From: Saccoglossus kowalevskii
Taxonomy: Eukaryota; Hemichordata; Enteropneusta; Harrimaniidae
DNA: 10,893 bases
Assembly: GCF_000003605.2 (NCBI RefSeq)
Contig: NW_003120423.1
Span: 10,788-21,680 of the forward strand
Reading direction: 5' to 3'
Shown here: one piece after another, positions 1-7,921 of the stretch
Numbering within the stretch: the first letter of the stretch is position 1
Layout of the letters: every line of letters begins with the position of its first letter
Made by a program: the position numbers and the translations under genes
The notes under the pieces: model-generated
Told to the model about the DNA's origin: nothing
The model's database searches: none
Seen by the model: only the letters and a program-made list of their open reading frames with translations

Positions 1-734
1 TAACCTCATGCCGGTATAATAATCTCTATTATTGGATAACGGTGAAATAAGAACCTCCTTTTCGTCTCTAGTTGGACAATCTGTTTGAAGTTTTCAAATG
101 ATTGAACAATAACAAAATTGTTAGGAAGAGTAAATGATTGAATTTCCATAGTTAACATTACTACTAAAATCGTAGCTTAGATTATTGTATTACTCACACA
201 ATATTGTAAATAGTTGGCTCACACCTATGCTTATATACAATGAAATAAACACCAAATGTATTTTACCACGTTGCGTTGGGCCACTATCTAACAAGACGTC
301 TGTGACACTTTGAGGGGTTTCACGCACTAGCTAATTTATTTCGCTACAAACTATTTATTTCAAATTCACAGCACCAACACTTGATATACATGTGTTATCT
401 GTTTTGTCTGTTATATAAATCGTAATATAAGTTATACACGTTCGTATAAAGTAGCATTCGCTGGCAACGCACTGCTTCTGTTGCGTAAAATATGACAGGA
501 ACTGGTCCGGCTATAAAAATAATGTTTTTGAGACAATTAGTAACCATGTCCCAGATTACGAACGACTTTACAACCAGCCGCGGTTGTCGTTTTCATGCCA
601 CGTCATCTTATTGTTGTGTTACTTTGTAAAAGTGACGAAAATAGATACTGTATTGATTCATAATAATAAGATCAACACGATTTAAATGATTGCAATACTT
701 TTATGTAATTATTATCAATTGAGACGAGTTTTAG
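1..734. other. AT-rich stretch without a recognisable gene
   Basis: No long open frame or known RNA gene is visible here. A TATA-like motif (CTATAAAAAT, 511-520) lies 26 bases before an ATG in good context (ACCATGT, ATG at 546), which opens a 27-residue frame ending at 627-629. The peptide resembles nothing I know, and a frame this short is expected by chance, so I do not call it a gene. Confidence 0.5.
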
Positions 735-1040
735 TTAAAGGGCGGCAATCGTTGCGCTGCGCATGTGCGAAATTTGTGTTGATAAACATTGATTTTCCCA
801 CAATCCAATGCGCTCTTCAAATGGAAATCACATGTATGAGGTTTGACCTGGGCGCGGCTTGCACTGATTACCGCCGGCGACTTCTTCGATACCTTCCAAT
901 CACCTAAAAATGCCTAATTAAAGTTTGGTAACGTCTCAATTTGTACTCGTTGATCCGCGCAACAGTCTAAATCGCCATCTTTGTTTATATGAAACCCATA
1001 TATCTCGCGCATGCGTTGCGCGACGATTTCCGCTCTTTAA
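735..1040. mobile_element. MITE-like element with TTAA target duplication (intact copy)
   Basis: The element proper is 739-1036 (298 bp), flanked on each side by TTAA (735-738 and 1037-1040). Its ends are imperfect inverted repeats of about 31 bp: the left begins AGGGCGGCAATCGTTGCG and the right, reverse-complemented, begins AGAGCGGAAATCGTCGCG, with about 6 mismatches in 31. A diverged, inverted second copy lies at 3435-3657, which shows that this is a dispersed family. No transposase is encoded, so it is non-autonomous. TTAA target duplications are known for piggyBac and Sola3 transposons, but the family is an inference because the terminal bases are not the usual piggyBac ones. Short open frames inside it (686-907 and 925-1116) look incidental. 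The element ends about 100 bases past the poly(A) signal of the neighbouring minus-strand gene. Confidence 0.82.
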
Positions 1041-1140
1041 TTTGAATAGGGTTTGCAAGAAAAAAAATGGGGAGAAAACACTTTGTAGTTTGCTTTGCAG
1101 ATCTCAACAAACGTAATGAAGACAATATACATGTACACCA

Positions 1141-1146
1141 TTTATT
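1141..1146 (-). promoter_or_regulatory. poly(A) signal AATAAA of the 1169-1777 gene
   Basis: The plus strand reads TTTATT, which is a canonical AATAAA on the minus strand. It lies 22 bases after the TAA stop of the minus-strand frame ending at 1169. The following minus-strand DNA (about 1140 down to 1100) is rich in TG and TGT, as expected of a downstream element. The match in strand and spacing is the main support for the frame at 1169-1777 being a transcribed 3' end. Confidence 0.75.
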
Positions 1147-1168
1147 ACCGCCGCCAGTCATCAACCGT

Positions 1169-1777
1169 TTAACTGCACAATACAATGGTAGAGGCAAATA
1201 CTCCAATAGCAACGGCCCACGTTTGGGCGAGTAATGTACTTGAAATCGACACTAGGCGGCCCTTGTTTGGCGTCACCTTGGTTGTGTTCGCAGATGCATC
1301 GAGTAGTTTGTCAGATGACTCAGTAATCATAACATACGTCACCTTGCCGTCCTTATCTTTTGTTTTTGTTGAATTTTCTTTCTTTTCGGGTGGACTACTA
1401 GTCGTCAGGGAGTTCTCGTCGCTAGGTGGCACTCGTACTTCAATAGTTGGGGAGTCACAGTCGGGATTGTCTTTACTTGGCACCTCGGGTGGGCATGTAT
1501 CTTTCCCATGGGGAGGTTGGAATGTGACATCACATAAGTTGGACAACGCGCCAAGTATGTCTGTAGTAACCTCTAAGGCGGCGGTTTCGAAATTTATTTC
1601 ATCTGGTACGAGTTTACCGGTTTCAGGCGAATAGGCCAATAGTAGAATATACTTCACAAATACGTCGACGTTGGTCATATCACATGACATCATAATCCCC
1701 ATATCCGTTATGTTTATTCTGGACTGCAAAGGTCCCCCTACAATTGAACAAATGATATAAATTATTGTCCAATTCAT
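1169..1777 (-). CDS. Small secreted or GPI-anchored-type protein, whole gene or last exon
   Basis: I do not recognise the family. The 202-codon frame has a hydrophobic N-terminus (residues 4-15, WTIIYIICSIVG), then a segment to about residue 95 with cysteines at 32, 82 and 95. Residues about 96-170 are rich in Ser, Thr, Pro, Lys and Asp, like an extended, possibly glycosylated stalk. N-glycosylation sequons occur at N22, N135 and N164. The hydrophobic tail (about 180-201) runs to the stop, as in a GPI-attachment signal or a single C-terminal membrane anchor. A surface protein is inferred from this layout. The start is uncertain. ATG at 1777 has A at -3 and an AT-rich TATA-like tract some 65 bases upstream, so a single-exon gene is possible. 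However, TTCAATTGTAG ending at 1738 is a good splice acceptor, in which case the coding exon is 1169-1737 and the apparent signal peptide is intron. Overlapping plus-strand frames are shadows. Confidence 0.65.
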   Translation of the reverse strand: MNWTIIYIICSIVGGPLQSRINITDMGIMMSCDMTNVDVFVKYILLLAYSPETGKLVPDEINFETAALEVTTDILGALSNLCDVTFQPPHGKDTCPPEVPSKDNPDCDSPTIEVRVPPSDENSLTTSSPPEKKENSTKTKDKDGKVTYVMITESSDKLLDASANTTKVTPNKGRLVSISSTLLAQTWAVAIGVFASTIVLCS

Positions 1778-2600
1778 AGTTTAGCAAGACAAGACCGCGT
1801 CGTGATCGATATGGGTCCCACGCAACATGTAAAACTCATATTATTTATTTGACGTGATATTCGAACGCGCGCTTCGTGACGACCATAACGTTTTACCTGT
1901 CTGTCTGTCTGTCTGTCTCCACAAATCCATGTCTTAGTGCTGAAGAGAGGTTAAAACTAACTACAGTAGGACACACAACGTATACGCCAATTCGTTTGAT
2001 CTAGATGCACGCTGACTTGAATTGAAGTGAAGTTTGTGAATATACAGTTGTATGTGTAATTTCCCACAGTATGCAATATAACGTGAAGAAAAAAAATGTT
2101 CTTTCTGTAATGTAATGTAAGATTTAAGATGAATTTTCTATTATTTATAGCGTTGTACAATCACAGGGAAGAGTCAATAAAGTTGAAGTGTATTACGAAT
2201 ATCTGAGGTTTATACCGAGCACAGTCCCTCAACGTTGAGGGACTGTGTATCGAGCCAGCCTTCGGACAAACGTTCAAGAGAATGGAAGATAGTCAGGATA
2301 TCTGATTCTATTCTGCAGAATTTAATTCCTATCAGTCGTTCTAGTAATTGGTGTATCGTTAAAGACTGTTATTGACCATGCCGTGTGGTATTACGTAGAC
2401 AATAATGTAGGATTGTTCATTTACGTGTATCCATCACAATGATATAGCGCCCTCAGTGCCGCATTACTAGGTAGGTTGAACATTGGTGTAAAATCATGAA
2501 ATGTTTCCAGTGTGAAGCAGCTGAATCAAGTCATGTTGCGTAAACAACCTCCCCTGAATTATATACACGACATAACCACCAGTCATCCCTAGGGCGTTTT
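1778..2600. other. Non-coding stretch with a CTGT microsatellite
   Basis: No convincing exon is visible on either strand. A (CTGT)5 microsatellite lies at 1897-1918. An AATAAA at 2176-2181 on the plus strand has no coding frame upstream, so I do not assign it to a gene. The perfect palindrome at 2220-2247 is listed separately. A 67-codon minus-strand frame (1957-2160) is AT-driven and unremarkable. Confidence 0.5.
2220..2247. repeat. Perfect 28-bp palindrome without a spacer
   Basis: The left half is CACAGTCCCTCAAC and the right half is GTTGAGGGACTGTG, which is its exact reverse complement. There is no loop, so the centre is AACGTT. Single-stranded it could form a 14-bp hairpin (fewer pairs at the tip), and as duplex a small cruciform. 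It does not match the consensus of the metazoan histone 3' stem-loop. It begins 38 bases after an AATAAA on the plus strand. Confidence 0.9.
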
Positions 2601-2649
2601 AGCGTATTTCATTTGCAATAGCATCGTCCGAATCGCACGGTTTCGCTAA

Positions 2650-2772
2650 AGCCGGCCATTTATAACCGGCCCACGAACCCGTGCGTGATCGTGTTAGGAA
2701 AAGCTGTATTTCACTGCAGCTAAATTGAGTTATTTGATTGGGTGCGCCGAGAAGCTGGCGCCACCAATCAGC
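2650..2772 (+). promoter_or_regulatory. Promoter-like block with TATA-like and paired CCAAT motifs
   Basis: A TATA-like TTTATAA (2659-2665) sits in the loop of a small GCCGG/CCGGC inverted repeat (2651-2655 and 2666-2670). Further on, ATTGG (2737-2741) and CCAAT (2764-2768) form two opposed CCAAT boxes. They lie within imperfect 15-bp inverted-repeat arms (2734-2748 and 2757-2771, 3 mismatches). CCAAT boxes are bound by NF-Y in animals. The block lies 50-160 bases before an ATG in strong context (2822), which fits a promoter of the ZAD-like exon. The motifs are visible; promoter activity is inferred. Confidence 0.4.
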
Positions 2773-2821
2773 GTTGCTGTATCATAAATGTGAACGTCTG
2801 GGGTCAGCACAGATTAAAACA

Positions 2822-3014
2822 ATGGCGGCGTGCAGGCTTTGCGCTGATTCAACAGGAGTCAAGAACAGAAGGTCTATATTCGTTGACACGTTTCCAAAAT
2901 GTTTTATTCCAACTTTGGAAATTGCTTGTGGGCAAGTGAATGAAGACGGTGGAATGTCTAAATATATATTTGTGCAAACCTTGTTTTAGTAAACTGACAA
3001 AACTGTCGAAACTG
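2822..3014 (+). pseudogene. ZAD-like zinc-binding first exon with an apparent frameshift
   Basis: ATG at 2822 lies in a strong Kozak context (ACAATGGCG) and opens with MAACRLCADSTG, giving a C-x2-C pair (residues 4 and 7). Then follow RRSIF, LEIACG and EDGGMSKYI up to 2968. In the original frame the stop comes at 2987. In the +1 frame, TGC at 2973 opens CKPCFSKLTKLSKL, a second C-x2-C pair followed by a Leu/Lys helix, ending at 3014 before a possible splice donor (GTAACA, 3015). This is the order of the ZAD (zf-AD) fold: C-x2-C, a middle section, then IC-x2-C and a helix. ZADs sit at the N-terminus of zinc-finger and transposon-derived proteins. The break falls in an AT run (AAATATATATTT, 2960-2971). 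A 4-base insertion there would explain it, as would a sequencing error. The family call rests on the cysteine pattern only. Confidence 0.45.
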
Positions 3015-3233
3015 GTAACATATCGACTTGCCCGACCCAGTTTCGTGACAACAAATACATCATTTGCCTAAGATGGTCAGTAAACTCGTTCAAAGAGCAA
3101 AAAGCTAGCAACACGTTGATTTCTATATTCCACCATTTTAATTTTACTAAGTACTAGTATGTGTCGTTTATATCGTGAGTTCTGAATGGGTAATGCAAAT
3201 GAGCCCAAGTGAATCTTATAATCGCTTGAAGGC

Positions 3234-3578
3234 GTGCGACATACAGTAAATCGTGGTGAAATCTGCCAAGGGTTAATGTTGAGGCTTCGGCCGAATAAGT
3301 GGTCCTTGGCTGGCGATGATGTTGCAATAGAGGCATGGTGTTTTTTTTACCAGAACGAAATTCATACAGGACTACCTGAAAACATTTCAAAGTATGGTAC
3401 TTTCTCAAAAAATGCATTTGTAAATTCCAAGATTATGCGCGAGATATATGGGTCTCATATAAACAAAGATGGTGACTTTGACTGTTGCACAGATCAACGA
3501 GTACAAAGTATTAGGTGTTTAGAAGGTATTAGTGCTAGTCGCGCCCAGGTCGAACCTCATACTTGTGATTTCCATTAG
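3234..3578 (+). other. Chimeric open frame running into a MITE copy
   Basis: A 114-codon open frame has unique sequence up to about residue 67. From Met-68 (codon 3435-3437) it runs into the truncated MITE copy, where residues such as MREIYGSHINKDGDFDC are MITE-derived. The same MITE segment in the 739-1036 copy is also open for about 30 codons in this frame, but the differences between copies are not clearly synonymous. I see no known domain, signal peptide or flanking splice acceptor. It most likely arose by chance; an exonised MITE downstream of the ZAD-like exon is the alternative. Confidence 0.2.
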
Positions 3579-3661
3579 AAGAGCGCATTGGATTGTGGGA
3601 AAATCAATGTTTATCAACACAAATGTCGCAAATGCGCAGCGCGACGACTACCGCCCTTTAA
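3435..3661. mobile_element. Truncated inverted copy of the TTAA MITE
   Basis: Positions 3435-3657 are the reverse complement of the 739-1036 element. By eye the outer 126 bases agree at about 92%, including a run of 47 identical bases. The outer end is intact (CTACCGCCCT, then TTAA at 3658-3661). The other end stops at ATGCGCGAG (3435), so about 30 terminal bases are missing or replaced. Internally this copy lacks a few tens of bases present in the first. It is in the opposite orientation to the first copy. Confidence 0.8.
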
Positions 3662-4593
3662 AGTGTAGGTCAAGGTGACAGAAATTGTGGGCTGTATAGA
3701 TCTTAATAACCATTTCCAACAGCTTTGTAGCTATGTTAATTTTTTCTCATTATTCTTGTGGTTGTGGGTGACTTTTAAACATGTCCTGAATTAGCCCATG
3801 GACGCCGTTCATGGAGGTAAGAAACAACGAACAATAGCTAAGAATTAACATACTAACATACTACATCCGGGCATTTCTGTGACGTTTTAGGCTAGGTTCA
3901 GTTGAGGGGCAGCCATAGTGAGTTCATTGAGTACTGCAGTGTGTGGTTTATATTTTTGAAGAGCGTTGTCGTTTCTCGCGTTTTTTTTTAGTTCATTTGA
4001 GCACCCATAGTACAGTACTCATTTCGCCCAACCTCCCGCTCGCTTCCGCTTCCGCTTTCCAATCGCTTTTTTTTCGCTCGCTTTTGTGACCGCTTGTTGA
4101 ATTCGACCAGACAATTTCCGCTTTATTTTCGAAAGCGCAAACCCCGAAATATCGCTCGCATTTAAGATTCGGACTAACAAAAAATTTCCGAGGTTCACAT
4201 TGTCTTATAATTGTCTTTCTGGTTTTCAGAGATGTTGAACAGCCAACAAAAGTTCAAATACTTTTTGTTTTAACTATTTGTAATTATATGCACGCAATCT
4301 GACTCTTTGACCTCGATTTGGCTGGTATTAAATATTTTATTTTAAACAATATTCTGACGTAAAATACAAAATGTGTTTCAACACAAGAACGTACGACATG
4401 ATTGTCTGGTGTTTCATTCCTGATTGTTGAGTCTTCGTAATGTGTTTAAGACTTGTATAATTATTGTTGTTTTCCTCAAGGCAAAGACAAGCTAAAGGAC
4501 CACAAAGCTAAATGGCAGTTCCATACATGGACTGAGTGAAAGAAAAACCTAAAATAAAAGCTAATATTACACCTCTTTGTGTATTTGTTAATT
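3662..4593. other. Non-coding stretch with a degenerate CGCTT-rich tract
   Basis: No exon is recognised. Between about 4032 and 4096 the plus strand is pyrimidine-rich with about eight CGCT/CGCTT motifs and an eight-T run, which is a degenerate simple repeat. A short ATG frame after TTTTCAGAG near 4231 closes after 13 codons. Confidence 0.5.
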
Positions 4594-4816
4594 TTACATA
4601 TGTTTGTCATGACAGTATGTTTGTAAATATCTAGAAAAATTTCGTCTTTCGTTAATAATTTCGATTGTTTGGAATGTCTGTCGAACGTGTCCCAATAATT
4701 TGTTCGGAATATCGATTCCCGTTAGTTTCTCCATACTGAGTTTAGGACGGGCGTTGGTCCTAGACAGGACAAACATTGACCGTAATTCGTGGTGATCATG
4801 TCCCGTATTTTGGGGG
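4594..4816 (-). CDS. Possible minus-strand terminal exon, unknown product
   Basis: A good acceptor (GGGTTTTCAG, ending at 4817) is followed on the minus strand by a frame open for about 73 codons to the stop at 4594-4596. It contains mixed polar segments such as RPKLSMEKLTGIDIPNKLLG and no cysteine pattern or domain I know. No AATAAA follows closely. A second frame from the same acceptor stays open for about 31 codons, so the frame choice is not secure. A chance open frame is quite possible. If real, it may join the exon-like piece at 4858-4949 through a very short intron. Confidence 0.22.
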
Positions 4817-4857
4817 CTGAAAACCCAAATAATTAAACAAGCTAAGTATTATTATTA

Positions 4858-4949
4858 TTATATATATTTTATTTTACATCGCGAAACTACAACAGTGAAA
4901 CCGCCGCCTTGAAGTCGATGCAACTTCAACTTGCCATTCAGTTCCTTAC
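4858..4949 (-). CDS. Possible short minus-strand exon, unknown product
   Basis: A T-rich tract ending in TTTCAAG (AG at 4951-4950) precedes a minus-strand frame that reads KELNGKLKLHRLQGGGFTVV and a few more residues, then a stop at 4858-4860. Only this frame is open. An AATAAA (minus, 4868-4873) overlaps its end. Alternatively GTAAAA at 4877 is a donor for a roughly 61-base intron ending at 4817. The composition looks protein-like, but the piece is too short to identify. Confidence 0.22.
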
Positions 4950-4954
4950 CTTGA

Positions 4955-7690
4955 AATAAAAAAATATATAAATTCGAAGAGCATCGGGGAATATATTAAT
5001 AACCATTCTTAGAAATCGCTAGCTTTATTTTATTCGGATCCATAACATTCACGAGTTTTTTCGACAGATTCTGGCAATTTCCGCGCTAAAAATGGTTGAA
5101 AATGTAGGTGTCGTTCTTTCCATCCTGTGATAATACGGACAAATATGGTTCTGTGGCCCGGTCGCGCTCCGATCAGGTGACTTTCAGCCAATCAATGATG
5201 TTGTAACCAAGCATATTTGATGTTAATTGAAGGGTCGTCGTACCATCCAATCTCCGCGTCGATTCACATACTTTTTGTGCTGTGACAGGCTTTAAAAATA
5301 TTCAATGAAAAACATCGTTATATTTTGACAAACGGGTGGGATTTGACCACAGTTCAAAAAGAAAAAAAAATAGGCTGAGATATATTAGAATTCACGGCGA
5401 ATCAGTTTTATTTGCAAGTTTTGAAATAAGTAAACCAGAGTAGGGTCGATGATTTTCAGTACCGAAGGATTTCGCGTGTGAATCATGATTTTCCGAATTG
5501 TTCATCGACTGGTCACCAAATATTTATGACTATAATTAAATTTGGACACGTCTTTTTTCTTCTGAAGCCCAATAAATTATTCATACATGTCAAGCTCTGT
5601 TCGATTTTTTCAGGGCATGTGGCCGTTTTATTCGAAAATATTATTTTGTGGGAATAATTTACGACACTGATCGTGACTTAATTTTGAAAATTGAATGTCA
5701 AATGTTACCATACCAACCGCCTGTGGACCGGCGTGATTTTGGTATCGCTATTTTTGGAATTAATCATTAATATTCTCCTCGTTTCTTCGCTCTGTCGAAA
5801 GGAGTTAGCTATCTTTTTTTCACGTGACTGTCTCATTAAAATAAAATAAAAATATTACATTTAGAACAAGCACCCAAATCACCTAACAGGAGGTTCCAGT
5901 GCAGTTGCTTTCTCGAACGATACAAGTTTCGTACAACTATAGATTTGAAGTGTCGTTCGAAATTTAATAATAATATTTTCATACTTTACTATCAAAACCA
6001 CCAATTCGACCACTCATGTCTCATATGCAACACTCTTCAATCGGGGATATAAAGCCATCCACACGATAAAGTTCTCTCCTGTCCTCAGCACTTTATCTCG
6101 GTATGTCGGTCCACCCCAGAAGTTCCCGCGTACTCGGACTTTATCCTGTGATTATTTCAACCCTTTGCACGAAAAATGTCAAATTCGCAAAAGAAACAGT
6201 AAACGATTGTTTATTATCTCTGGTAAATCAAATATATCAGCATGGTTTATAGACAAAATACCGTGATCGGGGTCGCCAGTTGCTGTGTGGCCCGCAAATC
6301 ATGTGCGTTCAACGACAAGGCACACACATGGAGGCGCACTTAGCACTCATCAAATTTAATGGCATGTAAATAAGTGCAATGCCATCAAATTTCTTAAAGG
6401 AAACTTCTCGATTAATCATGTTTCTGATATAGGATCTTTCTGTAATTAGGTCATCATGTACCCGTTTCGTGGTCCACAGCATCGATTTAACTAGTTTTGA
6501 ACTGCTATATAGTAATTGAACCGTTCTTGTGAAATCACACGTTGAAAATATTAGTTCAAAAGTTGGTTAGGCCGACATGTGTCACTTGGCCTATGTCTGT
6601 CACCATTGTAAATCAATGAAATTTGAGATGTTTTGATAAATAACTAACTTTTCCAGTTCAAGCTGACTTGCTTCTTATTTCACAATTATACTACAATTAT
6701 TCTGACACTCAAATTCATAACTAACCTACCAGAAACTGAAATATAGAATATTGAAGCATACCCATGTGACAGTCACTGTGAAAACGAGACATTTTGTTGT
6801 GGTGGTTGACCCCTTTGAAGACACTCGCAGATCGCCACAAAACAAATCTAAATCAGACCCATCATTTATAAGAGCAGTAGCCCATTTCAATGTAATTTGA
6901 CTCGTGTTTCTGACGTATCAGTACGGGATCGGTACATGCATATGTCGTATTGAGGAAGTTGAATGAAGGAACATTACATGATTCGGTTTGCTTATTGTCA
7001 ATAAAAGAGCAACAAATATTATTTAGACATGAATTTGGGGATTAGGTCTAGTTGGCTGTATGTGGTTCGAAGAATAGACACCAAAACGCAGCGGTGCAGT
7101 TACCGAACTAAAGTGAACACAAATAAACACATATATCTATAAAATTATATAAAGCAACATAAAACAACGACGTCGCATTCGCAATTAATTAAGTATAGGT
7201 AATCACACGGGTAAAAAACATCCAGTGCAAACGTCATTCGGCTATTGGCCTTCGGTCTCGTGATTTGTACCTAAATACTCCGACGAAAGCGCAAAATAAA
7301 TGCACACTCTGATACCCATTATTGTCCGTGGAAAGGTACCACTTGCACTATGACAAATAAAGTAGTACTGTCCGAGGAGAGACACACTCCATAGAGTAGT
7401 GTTCACGGGCTAAGGTGGATACACCCAAACGCGTTCATGCACGCGAGGAAACGCGGTTATTACTGGTTAAGGAACGCCCAAACTGGTTAAGAGTATACAC
7501 AAATCTTCAATCATGATTACTTACAATACCAAAGTAAATTCAGAGTCTCGTCGTCAGTTCATTTTTTCTCGAAAACAATCTCTCTATGTGTGTTTGCGTT
7601 GATCGCTATGTCGAAAATGGCGTATCAAAATGAGTAGTTATGAATATAATAGTAGATCTTCCAAATGAACATTGAATATAATGGCGTGTT
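4955..7690. other. Long AT-rich stretch without a supported gene
   Basis: I found no open frame, RNA gene or transposon that I can defend. Minor structure: an imperfect 11-bp inverted repeat, TCGAACGATAC (5913-5923) against GTGTCGTTCGA (5950-5960), and a consensus-like minus-strand donor GTAAGT near 7520 whose upstream frames all contain stops. The stretch could be intron or intergenic DNA. Confidence 0.5.
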
Positions 7691-7710
7691 GGGCGCTTAG
7701 CCCGAGCTAC

Positions 7711-7861
7711 GCGTTCACGAACACTTCGTTATCCCATGCTAAGGATCTGGACCGCGTCTTTAAAGCGGACCATATTTAAACCATTTATTAGCCTTTGCTA
7801 AGCGTTCACGGAGGTTTTCTTAGCACGGGCAAAGAAGTCAAATACCTTATCCAGTGAACGC
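7711..7861. repeat. Three copies of GCGTTCAC next to the minisatellite
   Basis: GCGTTCACG occurs directly at 7711-7719 and 7802-7810. AGCGTTCAC (7801-7809) is matched by its inverse GTGAACGCT (7853-7861). The intervening DNA holds further short GCTTAGC/GCTAAG inverse motifs, suggesting a worn inverted-repeat element, but I cannot define its ends. Confidence 0.3.
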
Positions 7862-7921
7862 TACTGATGTACTGCTAAGAGGAGAAATGTCGACCTTTGT
7901 TATGATAACACATTATAAAAC

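Noticed and set aside
686-1116. Plus-strand open frames of 73 and 63 codons
   Set aside because: They overlap the MITE and its borders, cross its ends, and are not kept open in the second copy.
1185-1634. 149-codon plus-strand open frame
   Set aside because: It is antisense to the better-supported minus-strand gene, which has a matching poly(A) signal and a sensible domain layout.
2220-2247. Histone mRNA 3' stem-loop
   Set aside because: The 14-bp spacer-free arms do not match the short conserved histone stem with its 4-base loop, and no histone gene is nearby.
739-3657. A single 2.9-kb autonomous DNA transposon with long terminal inverted repeats
   Set aside because: The left copy has both of its own ends and TTAA on each side, so it is a complete short element; the region between the copies encodes no recognisable transposase.
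7065-7085. tRNA or tRNA-derived SINE (GGTTCGA-like B box)
   Set aside because: Only the first half of a B box is present; no A box, cloverleaf or tail could be found.
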